Shown here: positions 1 to 7,442 of the stretch, piece by piece | How the letters are laid out: each line of letters opens with the position of its first letter | Position numbering within the stretch: position 1 is the stretch's first letter | Origin: Planctomycetaceae bacterium | GTDB taxonomy: Bacteria > Planctomycetota > Planctomycetia > Pirellulales > Thermoguttaceae | NCBI GenBank assembly: GCA_031287585.1 | Contig: JAITST010000515.1 | Span: forward strand, 1 to 17,381 | Reading direction: 5' to 3' | Length of the DNA stretch: 17,381 bases | Notes under the pieces: generated by a model | The model's input: the letters and a program-made list of their open reading frames with translations, nothing else | Told to the model about the DNA's origin: nothing | The model's database searches: none | Translations under genes and position numbers: made by a program

Positions 1-119
1 AGAGCCGACGTTCTTCCTTGCGCATCCGCGAGCGATTGCGGCGTTCGGTCGGGAATGTACCCGACGCGGTGTTCCGCCAGCGACTGTCTCTTACTACGGC
101 GCGGCGTTCCTGACGTGGC
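1..119. repeat. GC-rich segment, candidate dispersed repeat (partial)
   Basis: About 65% GC by count over 120 bases, ending sharply at 119/120 where the sequence becomes AT-rich. It contains a 6-bp dyad (GTCGGG at 48-53, CCCGAC at 60-65, six-base loop) and two copies of GCGGCGTTC (38-46 and 101-109). Both strands are open in a long frame, as happens when a structured repeat is read as protein. That it is a dispersed repeat is inference; only one copy is seen here. Confidence 0.35.
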
Positions 120-440
120 CAATATAACAGGAATGCTATGTATAGATTCCTTGATTGCTATAAATATAACAGTACATAATCCAATGAAAATAATTCCGGA
201 AAAAATAGTCCTTGCGATACTTCTAAATTTTTCTTTTTGAATTTGTTTGGATTCTATAAGCCCTATCAGTCCAACAAAAAAAGTAGATGAAATCGTTACA
301 GTAATGGACATGTGAAAAATAAACATTGTCATTGTAGAAAAACCACCAGCAATCAATGCGCAAAACCAGCCATACAGTAACGCTAAAATGCTGCTGACGC
401 AATATACAATACTCACAAAAAAGTAAACAAACCGTGCCAT
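1..440 (-). CDS. Small multi-pass membrane protein, partial (runs off left edge)
   Basis: I do not recognise the family. The frame opens at an ATG at 440, preceded by a GGGAG-type ribosome site, and stays open for 146 codons to the window edge, so the 3' end is missing. Hydrophobic segments lie at about residues 4-30, 36-62 and 78-96, separated by short loops; the loop at 63-77 is basic (KQIQKEKFR), which suggests a cytoplasmic side. From about residue 108 the character changes: the remaining residues are Arg/Pro/Ser-rich and hydrophilic (TSGTPRRSKRQSLAEHRVGY and on), and they are encoded by DNA of about 65% GC against roughly 30% just before. The tail may therefore be a repeat or foreign segment read in frame rather than native protein. 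It lies 59 bases downstream of the gene ending at 500 on the same strand and may share its transcript. Confidence 0.6.
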   Translation of the reverse strand, partial: MARFVYFFVSIVYCVSSILALLYGWFCALIAGGFSTMTMFIFHMSITVTISSTFFVGLIGLIESKQIQKEKFRSIARTIFSGIIFIGLCTVIFIAIKESIHSIPVILATSGTPRRSKRQSLAEHRVGYIPDRTPQSLADAQGRTSA

Positions 441-499
441 TATTATTTTCTCCCGCACTCTCAAATAAACTTCGGATACAAACTCTTGAAGAATGCAAA

Positions 500-994
500 T
501 TAATGTCCTGATAACAACAAGTCAATGTCCCTTATAACCTTAAAACATCCATAACGTTGTAGTTTGAGAACCATGTCACTGTATTCCGCCGAATACAGTG
601 TATCATCTTCACGGGAACTCATAATAATACTTAAAAATTCCGAATGAAGTTTCGCGTACTCTTTTTCCCAATTAGGTTCAATATCAACCATAACCATAAA
701 ATTTTTCCCATCAACCAGATAGTTTGATAAAATTTTGAAGTAAGAGATAGACTCATTGTAAATTTTTATTTTATCGGAGTCACTGAAACTCGGGTCACCT
801 AAAACGGATATTGTATGCACAGTTTCTATTTTCTGTAAGTAAACTACTGTTCTAAAAGATTCAATTAAGCCATTTTTCAATTTTTTTATTAAGCCCAATA
901 CAATATTTTTTTGTTCCTCTGAAATAATGGGGAGAAGTTTTTTTGCCAACTTGACACAAATTTTCACACAAGTGTTTTTTATGCAAACGAACAA
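500..994 (-). CDS. Hypothetical protein, 164 residues
   Basis: Family not recognised. The open frame begins at a TTG at 994; there is also a GTG at 967, and no in-frame ATG until late, so the start is uncertain. I kept the TTG because AGAAG lies a short way upstream. The frame overlaps the end of the upstream gene by 16 bases, in the -1 frame relative to it, which suits translational coupling or a single gene split by a frameshift. The protein is Lys/Glu/Ile-rich and mostly helical in appearance, with no signal peptide or membrane segment. The DNA is AT-rich like its neighbours and unlike the rest of the window. Confidence 0.5.
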   Translation of the reverse strand: MFVCIKNTCVKICVKLAKKLLPIISEEQKNIVLGLIKKLKNGLIESFRTVVYLQKIETVHTISVLGDPSFSDSDKIKIYNESISYFKILSNYLVDGKNFMVMVDIEPNWEKEYAKLHSEFLSIIMSSREDDTLYSAEYSDMVLKLQRYGCFKVIRDIDLLLSGH

Positions 995-1656
995 TAATCA
1001 CATACTTCTATTTTTTCAACTAGGTTTGTTATTTTTTCGAGTATTAAAACAGCGTCGTCATACCTTTGGGTTGAACAACAAATATTAAATGCGGATTCGA
1101 GCGTGTCAACGCATTTTCGTAAAGTAAAACTGTTTTGTCGCGATTCTATTAAAAACGTGGGTTGCAAAAAGGTGCTTTGCCCCAACATTATCGGATAATT
1201 TATCTCGTCCGTGATTTTTTTCAAAATTCCGGTAGTGTCGAAAACGTTAAGGTTATTATTCTCATACAAAAAAATTTTTGTTGAGTTGTCTTTGTCATCG
1301 GTTTGTTGAATATCCCCATCTACTATCTCCATTTCTTTCAGGTATTTATTAATGTTTTGTACGGTTTTTATTTTTTCATCCGAAAGAATGGTAATAAAAT
1401 TACTTTGTGTTGTTGACTCTTTCACAGCATCCGAACCAATAGACTTATTCGGTAACTGTCGTAATTTATTGGAATCTCCGGGAAATACAGAATTTCTTGC
1501 TTGAGCCAAACGACTATCTTTCTTGTCTCTCAGTTTACGGACAAACCTAGCATCTTTATGTAAATCCTCTGCCAGTACGATTTCATTGATTCGGGTATCA
1601 ATAACAAACGTAACCAAAATAAATAGCGGGACTATTGATAAAACAGTAATTCTCAT
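979..1656 (-). CDS. Hypothetical secreted protein, 225 residues
   Basis: Family not recognised. The ATG at 1656 follows CGAGGTT at a suitable distance. The N-terminus is a signal peptide or anchor (MRITVLSIVPLFILVTFVID), followed by a charged stretch rich in Lys/Asp/Arg and a hydrophilic middle. The last 60 or so residues are probably helical and hold clustered cysteines (ICCST, VCDYCSF). The protein most likely acts outside the cytoplasm. The stop overlaps the next frame (to 994). Because the downstream frame lacks an ATG start and has no export signal, the two could be halves of one protein of about 380 residues. Confidence 0.55.
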   Translation of the reverse strand: MRITVLSIVPLFILVTFVIDTRINEIVLAEDLHKDARFVRKLRDKKDSRLAQARNSVFPGDSNKLRQLPNKSIGSDAVKESTTQSNFITILSDEKIKTVQNINKYLKEMEIVDGDIQQTDDKDNSTKIFLYENNNLNVFDTTGILKKITDEINYPIMLGQSTFLQPTFLIESRQNSFTLRKCVDTLESAFNICCSTQRYDDAVLILEKITNLVEKIEVCDYCSFA

Positions 1657-1912
1657 ATTAACCTCGTTTCTGTTTCTATGTTAGAGGAAAAATCAAGTAT
1701 CAGCAAAAATTTTCAAACTGTAATGTAAATGGATTGATATGCCAGTGATGTAACATATTGCATTCCAATGCGTTACGATTGTTGAAAAAGGGCGAAATTG
1801 ATAAAATACATAAGTATATTTCACAACACACATAATTATCCATTATCCGTTATGTTTTCAAGCGAGTTGTACCATGTACACTCACAAAAATCAATACCGC
1901 TTTGTCCCCATT
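1657..1912. other. AT-rich intergenic stretch
   Basis: It lies between two minus-strand genes. I see no convincing small gene, no perfect hairpin and no strong sigma-70 pair. The ribosome site of the 1656 gene is at its left end. Confidence 0.5.
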
Positions 1913-2338
1913 TTAGGAACTAGCATAACAGGTAGCGGAAACAACAATTCCTTTTTTTACCCATAGATCAATACCCTCTTCGTTGAAATAATAGATATAT
2001 TCGTCAGTACATTCTTCATATATTCGTTTATCATAAGTTTTACGTCCTAATATAGATTTAGTATCGGTAAACATTCGCCCAATGAGATTTTTTTTCCTAT
2101 AATACAAATACTTATCTGTTATGATATGATATATCAACCCGTCAAGAGTAATAATATCCAGTTTGTCCCCCAAATCTGGAATATGATATGTTGCAGAGTC
2201 AAAACCATCAACCCCAAGTAAATCCAATTTCATTTTTTGTAATTCCAATTCAAAATAATTCTCAATGGAACTACCAAAGATAAAAGGTCCCACAGAAATT
2301 CCGGGACATAACCGAAAAAATTTGTGATTTACAATCAT
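1913..2338 (-). CDS. Hypothetical protein, 141 residues
   Basis: I do not recognise a named family. I chose the ATG at 2338 (MIVNHKFFRLCPGISVGPFI); the frame also extends nine codons upstream to a TTG at 2365. The N-terminal pattern G-I-S-V-G-P-F-I-F-G-S-S-I-E resembles the 'GxxxGPxxFGxSxxE' opening seen in assorted small bacterial proteins, some of them proposed immunity proteins, but that likeness is weak and I assign no function. The rest is rich in Tyr, Lys, Asp and Ile, and the C-terminus ends in a hydrophobic strand. There is no signal peptide. An extended -10 promoter about 100 bases upstream could drive it. Confidence 0.5.
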   Translation of the reverse strand: MIVNHKFFRLCPGISVGPFIFGSSIENYFELELQKMKLDLLGVDGFDSATYHIPDLGDKLDIITLDGLIYHIITDKYLYYRKKNLIGRMFTDTKSILGRKTYDKRIYEECTDEYIYYFNEEGIDLWVKKGIVVSATCYASS

Positions 2339-2439
2339 CGTATCAATTCTTAATCTGGAAAACAAGGGTGACGAGTGTTCGCAGGACGAAATTACCGAAT
2401 TGGCATTCGCTTTAAGTTTATTCTTCTTTCATATTCCCA

Positions 2440-2468
2440 ATTATAGCAGTTTTTACATTTTTCTTGAA
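2440..2468 (-). promoter_or_regulatory. Extended -10 sigma-70-like promoter
   Basis: On the minus strand the sequence reads TGCTATAAT (TATAAT at 2445-2440 with the extended-10 TG). A weak -35 (TTCAAG) lies 17 bases upstream. It points at the gene starting at 2338, leaving a leader of about 100 bases. Confidence 0.4.
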
Positions 2469-2772
2469 TGGTTTACGTATTGTAGGACTGTCCCGTAATA
2501 TCTTCCACATCTTTCCTGATTTCACATCTTTAGTTTTTCTTAAAATTTTTCGTCTTTTTTATTTCTTGTTTCGTAGGACTCACTTGTTGAGGTTCTTTTT
2601 TTCTTATTTGTTACTACCGTTATTACTGGGCTTTTTGAGTTTGGTTCTTTGGGTTGTAGCGAATGTTTTTTGCTTATTTTTTTTGACTTGTTACGGTTCG
2701 CAGGTTAGAATTGACCATTCGAGGTTGTGGACTGTTGTGTTGGGTGATTATTCCCTTATAAAAGGCAACATA
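2469..2772. other. T-rich upstream region of the S41 peptidase gene
   Basis: The stretch is strongly T-rich on the plus strand. Its frame is open in phase with the S41 gene back to a TTG at 2464, giving about 103 very hydrophobic codons (Leu/Phe-rich), which is what T-rich DNA encodes by composition. I treat it as 5' untranslated or promoter DNA rather than coding. No clear -35/-10 pair was found. Confidence 0.45.
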
Positions 2773-4764
2773 ATGTTTTTAAGTGCTATACGAAAATACT
2801 TGATGCGGATTTCTACCAACTGTTTTATGTTGGTTGTGTTTTTTGCGTCGGCTTCCGATATGTTGTTTGCTCAGCAACCGTTGCGTTTCGTTACGCCTTT
2901 GGTCGGTAACAACACAGTGGGCGAAGTACAGGGGAATCCACTTCGTTCTCGTCCCATCGTCAAACCGGCAGTGCCTCTTTCCCCTGCGAAATCGCTTCCC
3001 GCCGATACTGCGGATGTTGTTCCACATCTGTACTTTACACCCAGCACGAATGTTTTGGGGACGAAAGTTCCGCCAGTTGTTCTTACACCGATTTCTGACA
3101 CTTCTAACTTGCCCGACGAACAGACTTCGCTAGACGCAATTTTACGTGAGGGTGCGAGACTTGAAGCGGAGCGGCGTTGGGCTGATGTTTGTAAGTTTTA
3201 TGACGAGGCGATACAGATTCATCGTAATAATCCGGCGTTGACCGAGAGGCATGCGAATGCGCGGCGGCGTTACGATGTTGTTTGCCGTTATCACGACAGT
3301 AGTTTTGTCAACCTTTTACTCAAAGCGAGTATGACGGACAACCTTGTTTTGTTCGACGAGGTCACGACTAAAATTCAGTCCGACCACATCGACGCACCGC
3401 ATTGGAGCCAGTTATTCAGCGACGGATTGCGGAGTCTTGAAATCGCGTTGTCAGAGCAGTCATTTCTGAAGACAAATGGTATTGAGAACCGTGTCGAACT
3501 GATTGTACCGTTTTTGCAGAGTGTTCACAACGTTGCGGACAACTGGCAAATCGAGAAACCGGACGAGATGCGAAATGGTGTGATTTACGTAGCACAGATG
3601 GCGGAACGGTCAATTGGTATTTCGCAAGTTGCGGTGTTGCTCGAATTTATGTGCGGTGTTGCGAACTCGCTCGACCCTTATACTGCTTTTCTCACAAAGA
3701 ACCAACTTAACGACCAGTATTCGATGATCGACGGGCGTTACGTTGGGCTTGGTGTTGAATTAAATTCTGACCGACAGACACCGTTCATCGGGCGCGTGAT
3801 TGCGGGAAGTCCGGCACAGGAAGCGGGGCTGGTTGACGGCGACCGGATTTTGTCGGTCAACAACACGCCTACGCAAGGTCTCGACGCTCATCAGACGGGC
3901 GACTTGTTGCAAGGTGAGATAAATACGGTTGCGTTGTTGATGGTTCAAACGCAGGGGCAACAGCCGCGACGTGTTGAAATCAAACGCCGCCCGATTGAAG
4001 TGCCGAGTGTCGAGGACGCGCGGATGTTGAATCAGACGACGGGCTATTTCCGGCTGACGTGCTTCCAATCGACAACGACGGAAGAGGTACGGCGGACGCT
4101 CTGGAACTTACATAATCTTGGGATGCAATGTCTCGTTATTGACCTGCGGCATAATCCGGGCGGACTGTTTCCGGTGGCGGTTGATGTTGTGAATATGTTC
4201 ATTGATAACGGGACAATTGTTTCGACACGTGTTCACCCGCAAGACAACGGCACGCCGTACTACGCGACACCGAACGGAACGTGGACAGTACCGCTGGTCG
4301 TGTTGATTGACAGGAACAGCGCAAGTGCGTCGGAGATTTTCGCGGGTGCGATTCGTGACCACAAACGCGGGATAGTGATTGGTAACCGGAGTTACGGAAA
4401 AGGAACAGTGCAGACTGTTCACTCGCTTCACGGTGCGGCGGTCGGGACACGGATTGCTGGTTTGAAAGTAACGATCCAGAAGTACTATTCACCGAGCGGC
4501 TTGTCGTGCAGCGGGGTTGGGGTAGTGCCGGATATTGAGGTGAGTGATTTGTTACCGTCAATTGACACGCACATTGTAGCACGTCCGATTGACGGACAGA
4601 TTGACATACGAGCGGGACCAACGTCGCAACAACAAACGTTCCAACTACCGCAAGTACGCCGTCCAAGTTCGTCACCAGCCGACCCATGTATATTGCAAGC
4701 GGTCGAGACTGCGAAACAAATGTTGTCAACGCTAGCAAAGCCGATGACTTATCAAGCAAGATGA
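2773..4764 (+). CDS. Secreted S41 family C-terminal processing peptidase
   Basis: A serine endopeptidase of the CtpA/Tsp type, which clips proteins near their C-termini outside the cytoplasm. I chose the ATG at 2773 because a signal peptide follows (hydrophobic core CFMLVVFFASASDMLFA, probable cut before QQPL); another start is possible at 2803. The 663 residues hold a Pro-rich linker, a TPR-like helical stretch near 124-180, a PDZ domain near 320-410 (GRYVGLGVELN, AGLVDGDRILSVN), and the peptidase domain to about 605. Numbering from 2773, the catalytic Ser is S518 (in NSASASE) and the Lys is K543 (SYGKGT). They are 25 residues apart, as in E. coli Tsp S430/K455, and D529 matches Tsp D441. 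All catalytic residues are present. The C-terminal tail is Gln/Pro-rich. A 6-bp inverted repeat (CAAGCA 4753-4758, TGCTTG 4765-4770) straddles the stop codon. Confidence 0.93.
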   Translation: MFLSAIRKYLMRISTNCFMLVVFFASASDMLFAQQPLRFVTPLVGNNTVGEVQGNPLRSRPIVKPAVPLSPAKSLPADTADVVPHLYFTPSTNVLGTKVPPVVLTPISDTSNLPDEQTSLDAILREGARLEAERRWADVCKFYDEAIQIHRNNPALTERHANARRRYDVVCRYHDSSFVNLLLKASMTDNLVLFDEVTTKIQSDHIDAPHWSQLFSDGLRSLEIALSEQSFLKTNGIENRVELIVPFLQSVHNVADNWQIEKPDEMRNGVIYVAQMAERSIGISQVAVLLEFMCGVANSLDPYTAFLTKNQLNDQYSMIDGRYVGLGVELNSDRQTPFIGRVIAGSPAQEAGLVDGDRILSVNNTPTQGLDAHQTGDLLQGEINTVALLMVQTQGQQPRRVEIKRRPIEVPSVEDARMLNQTTGYFRLTCFQSTTTEEVRRTLWNLHNLGMQCLVIDLRHNPGGLFPVAVDVVNMFIDNGTIVSTRVHPQDNGTPYYATPNGTWTVPLVVLIDRNSASASEIFAGAIRDHKRGIVIGNRSYGKGTVQTVHSLHGAAVGTRIAGLKVTIQKYYSPSGLSCSGVGVVPDIEVSDLLPSIDTHIVARPIDGQIDIRAGPTSQQQTFQLPQVRRPSSSPADPCILQAVETAKQMLSTLAKPMTYQAR

Positions 4765-4870
4765 TGCTTGGAACGCGGGTGGTCTTGTATTTCCACGCTA
4801 CATTTACGTGCCATATAAAACGTGTTCCCGATTGCGGGCAAAATACCTGCGTTTCCAGAGGCACGCTATC

Positions 4871-4898
4871 TTGACAACCGTAAGGAATATAATACAAT
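4871..4898 (+). promoter_or_regulatory. Sigma-70-like promoter
   Basis: A perfect TTGACA at 4871-4876, a 16-base spacer, and TACAAT at 4893-4898 (with an overlapping TATAAT at 4888-4893). Transcription would start near 4905, about 50 bases before the small acidic gene, and could continue into the GH127 gene. Confidence 0.6.
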
Positions 4899-4956
4899 TC
4901 AGTGAAATGTATTGGCTGTTTTGTTTTTACACCTTCAACCTCAATAGAGCAAGACG

Positions 4957-5136
4957 ATGGAAAATAACCGCAACCCTAAACCATCAGACGAAAATAACGA
5001 AAACGTCAACGACTTGGTCGAATCAAGTGCTGGTGATGAACTAACTGATGATGGTTTGATAGACGAATTGGAGACTGCGTGTGTAGCATCAACAGTTGCG
5101 GACAAGCCGCCGATGGACAAAAATCTTTTCTTTTAA
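4957..5136 (+). CDS. Small acidic hypothetical protein, 59 residues
   Basis: Family not recognised. The ATG at 4957 follows GAGCAAGACG, a modest ribosome site, and the frame ends at TAA 5134-5136. The product is hydrophilic and acidic (15 Asp/Glu against 4 Lys/Arg), Asn-rich at the start, with a middle DELTDDGLIDELE segment that could form a short amphipathic helix, a single Cys, and a C-terminus of KNLFF. There is no signal peptide or membrane segment. It sits behind a strong-looking promoter and 27 bases before the GH127 gene, so the two may form a unit. The alternative is an untranslated leader of the GH127 gene. Confidence 0.5.
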   Translation: MENNRNPKPSDENNENVNDLVESSAGDELTDDGLIDELETACVASTVADKPPMDKNLFF

Positions 5137-5163
5137 TCCCACTCTAACCAATTTTACCCGACA

Positions 5164-7209
5164 ATGAAATCAAGCAGACTGCTATTACTTCTCGTTCACT
5201 TTTTCGCCCTCACCGCCTTTGCGTTCTCCGACGACGTTACCAGCGTACCGCGTCCGAGCGGCGGCATGAATCCGTTTTATGTCGGCAATCGCGAGCCGTT
5301 GTTGCCGTCGCCTTTTATTAAGTTGCCGGTTGGCGCGGTAACGGCGAACGGTTGGGTTGCGAAAGGGCTTGAATTGCAACGCGACGGTCTCGCAGGTCAT
5401 CTTGGCGAAATCAGCAAGTGGCTCGACAAACGTGATAACGCGTGGTTGAAAGCGGGCGGCAGTTACGGTTGGGAGGAAGTTCCGTACTGGCTCAAAGGTT
5501 ACGGCAATCTCGGTTACTTGCTCAACGACGCGACCATCATCGCCGAAACGAAAATCTGGATTGACGCAATTTTCGCAAGCCAGCGCGAAGACGGATTCTT
5601 CGGTCCCGGTAATCCCGATGCCGAAAAAGGAATGGACTTGTGGCCTAATATGCTTGCGTTATTCATTATGCAATCGTACTACGAATATTCCGGCGACGCG
5701 AAAGTCATCGACTTTATGACGCGGTACTTCAAATGGGTGCAAACGTATCCCGAACAAAAGTTTCTCAAAACGTACTGGGAGAAAAGCCGCGGCGGCGATA
5801 TGCTGTACAGTTGTTTCTGGTTGTACAATCAAACCGGCGACAAATTTCTACTCGATGCCGCCGAAAAAATTCATCGTAACACCGCAAACTGGATGCAGCA
5901 ATCAACGTTACCAAACTGGCACAATGTCAACATTGCGCAGTGTTTCCGCGAACCGGCGACGTGGTGGATGTACTCAAAACAAGACGAGCATCGTGACGCA
6001 ACGTACAACAATTTTTGGTTGATTCACGCGTGTTACGGACAAGTGCCGGGCGGGATGTGGGGCGGCGACGAGAACTCGCGACCGGGTTACATCGACCCGC
6101 GTCAAGGCGTTGAGACGTGCGGGCTTGTCGAGCAGATGTCGAGCGACGCGATGCTGGTACGGATAACGGGCGACGCGAGTTGGGCTGACCACTGCGAAGA
6201 AGTTTTGTTCAATATGTTGCCCGCCGCGTTTATGCCGGATTTCCGTGCGCTGCGTTATATCACCGCGCCGAATCAGATTGTTTCCGACAGCAAGAACCAT
6301 CATCCGGGTATTGATAATCGTGGTCCGTTTCTGATGATGAATCCGTTCAGCAGCCGTTGTTGTCAACATAATCACACGCACGGTTTGCCGTACTACGTTG
6401 AGAATATGTGGATGGCGACACCGGACAAAGGCATCGCGGCGATCATGTTTAACGCTTCGACAGTCAAGGCGAAAGTTGGCGGCGGTGCGGAAGTGATAAT
6501 CAAGGAGGAAACGAATTATCCGTTCGAGGAACAAATCAAGTTCACGGTAACGACGACAAACGGCAAACAAACGTTTCCGTTTTACTTGCGGATTCCGGCG
6601 TGGTGCAGCGACGCGAAAATACTAGTGAACGGCAAAGCGATAACGGCAGTTTGCAAACCGCGTGAGTATGTTCGTATCGAACGCGAGTGGAGCAGCAACG
6701 ACACCGTCCAACTTGAACTACCGATGAAACTCAACTACCGCACGTTCCAGCAAAACAAAAATTGTGCGTGTATTGACTACGGTCCATTAACATTCTCACT
6801 CAAAATCAAAGAGCAATACACGCAAATGAACAGCCGTGAGACAGCACTACACGATTCGGGTTGGCAGCAAGGAGCGGACGAATCGAAGTGGCAGTCGTAT
6901 GAAATTCAACCGGCATCGGATTGGAATTACGGAATCGACTCAAAAGAGTTTGAACGTTTGCCGGAACGGAAAGTGTCACGAATAGAAATCCCGAAAGAGA
7001 ATTTCTATCCTTGGACAGTTGCGAATGTGCCAATATCGTTGAAGGTCAAGGCGAGAAAAATTCCAACATGGAAAGAAGACCAATTCGGTCTCTGTGCCCC
7101 AGTCCCGCAAAGTCCGGTAAAACCGCAAACCCCAACGGAAGAGGTCGAACTCATCCCAATGGGAGCGGCAAGATTGAGGATTTCGGCGTTTCCGGTTACG
7201 GAGGAATGA
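5164..7209 (+). CDS. Secreted GH127/DUF1680-like glycoside hydrolase (beta-L-arabinofuranosidase type)
   Basis: Members of this clan remove terminal beta-L-arabinofuranose or related sugars from plant glycans and glycoproteins. The 681 residues begin with a clear signal peptide (MKSSRLLLLLVHFFALTAFA), so it acts in the periplasm or outside. The (alpha/alpha)6 barrel part shows the expected aromatic-rich helices (GSYGWEEVPYWLKGYGNLGY, LWPNMLAL). The zinc/thiolate site of GH127 (Glu, Cys, Cys, Cys in Bifidobacterium HypBA1) is matched by E317 and C319 in GVETCG and by C399 and C400 in SRCCQHN, at near-identical spacing. A beta-sandwich follows (FPFYLRIPAWC). The C-terminus has PVPQSPVKPQTPTEEVELIP, like other family members. 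Substrate cannot be read from the sequence. The start is the first ATG, with no strong ribosome site (TTTTACCCGACA). Confidence 0.88.
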   Translation: MKSSRLLLLLVHFFALTAFAFSDDVTSVPRPSGGMNPFYVGNREPLLPSPFIKLPVGAVTANGWVAKGLELQRDGLAGHLGEISKWLDKRDNAWLKAGGSYGWEEVPYWLKGYGNLGYLLNDATIIAETKIWIDAIFASQREDGFFGPGNPDAEKGMDLWPNMLALFIMQSYYEYSGDAKVIDFMTRYFKWVQTYPEQKFLKTYWEKSRGGDMLYSCFWLYNQTGDKFLLDAAEKIHRNTANWMQQSTLPNWHNVNIAQCFREPATWWMYSKQDEHRDATYNNFWLIHACYGQVPGGMWGGDENSRPGYIDPRQGVETCGLVEQMSSDAMLVRITGDASWADHCEEVLFNMLPAAFMPDFRALRYITAPNQIVSDSKNHHPGIDNRGPFLMMNPFSSRCCQHNHTHGLPYYVENMWMATPDKGIAAIMFNASTVKAKVGGGAEVIIKEETNYPFEEQIKFTVTTTNGKQTFPFYLRIPAWCSDAKILVNGKAITAVCKPREYVRIEREWSSNDTVQLELPMKLNYRTFQQNKNCACIDYGPLTFSLKIKEQYTQMNSRETALHDSGWQQGADESKWQSYEIQPASDWNYGIDSKEFERLPERKVSRIEIPKENFYPWTVANVPISLKVKARKIPTWKEDQFGLCAPVPQSPVKPQTPTEEVELIPMGAARLRISAFPVTEE

Positions 7210-7235
7210 GTGATAACTTTTATTTTACTTTATTA

Positions 7236-7335
7236 CGTATCGGTTACCTGCACTTTCCGAGTAACTGTGACAAAAATGTCATCCTAACACCCTGTAAAAA
7301 ACGCATTTTGTGCATTTTTGTAAAGTGCAGATACG
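7236..7335. repeat. Interrupted inverted repeat with nested hairpin
   Basis: The outer arms are CGTATC (7236-7241) and TGCACTTT (7249-7256), paired with AAAGTGCA (7322-7329) and GATACG (7330-7335); the left arm carries seven extra bases. Nested inside is a perfect hairpin, TGACA 7268-7272 and TGTCA 7277-7281 with an AAAA loop. It lies just after the GH127 gene and just before a promoter, so it may end the upstream transcript. Confidence 0.4.
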
Positions 7336-7343
7336 ATGGTCTA

Positions 7344-7372
7344 TTGACAAATTCAGACAATTGGAGTAAAAC
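7344..7372 (+). promoter_or_regulatory. Sigma-70-like promoter for the DUF1559 gene
   Basis: TTGACA at 7344-7349, a 17-base spacer, and TAAAAC at 7367-7372 (4 of 6 to consensus). Start of transcription would be near 7379, directly in front of the leader hairpin. Confidence 0.5.
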
Positions 7373-7383
7373 ATTCCAATCAC

Positions 7384-7406
7384 GCTTGCGATATGTTTTC
7401 GCAAGC
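7384..7406 (+). promoter_or_regulatory. Leader hairpin
   Basis: A perfect 8-bp stem, GCTTGCGA (7384-7391) with TCGCAAGC (7399-7406), loop of seven. It sits at the predicted 5' end of the DUF1559 transcript, about 23 bases before the GAAAGGA ribosome site (7429-7435). No T-run follows, so a role in mRNA stability is likelier than termination. Confidence 0.45.
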
Positions 7407-7442
7407 AAAATCACACCAACCTTTTCTCGAAAGGAAAAAATC

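Noticed and set aside
2464..2772. TTG at 2464 as the start of the S41 peptidase (766 residues)
   Set aside because: The extra residues are composition-driven Leu/Phe stretches in T-rich DNA, and the ATG at 2773 gives a normal signal peptide and family-like length.
4825..4840. CCCG-ATTG-CGGG hairpin as terminator of the S41 gene
   Set aside because: A four-pair stem without a following T-run is not enough.
4199..4897. A 232-codon minus-strand frame opposite the S41 gene
   Set aside because: It is a shadow of the well-supported S41 gene: low-complexity Ser/Arg/Thr-rich product with no recognisable domain.
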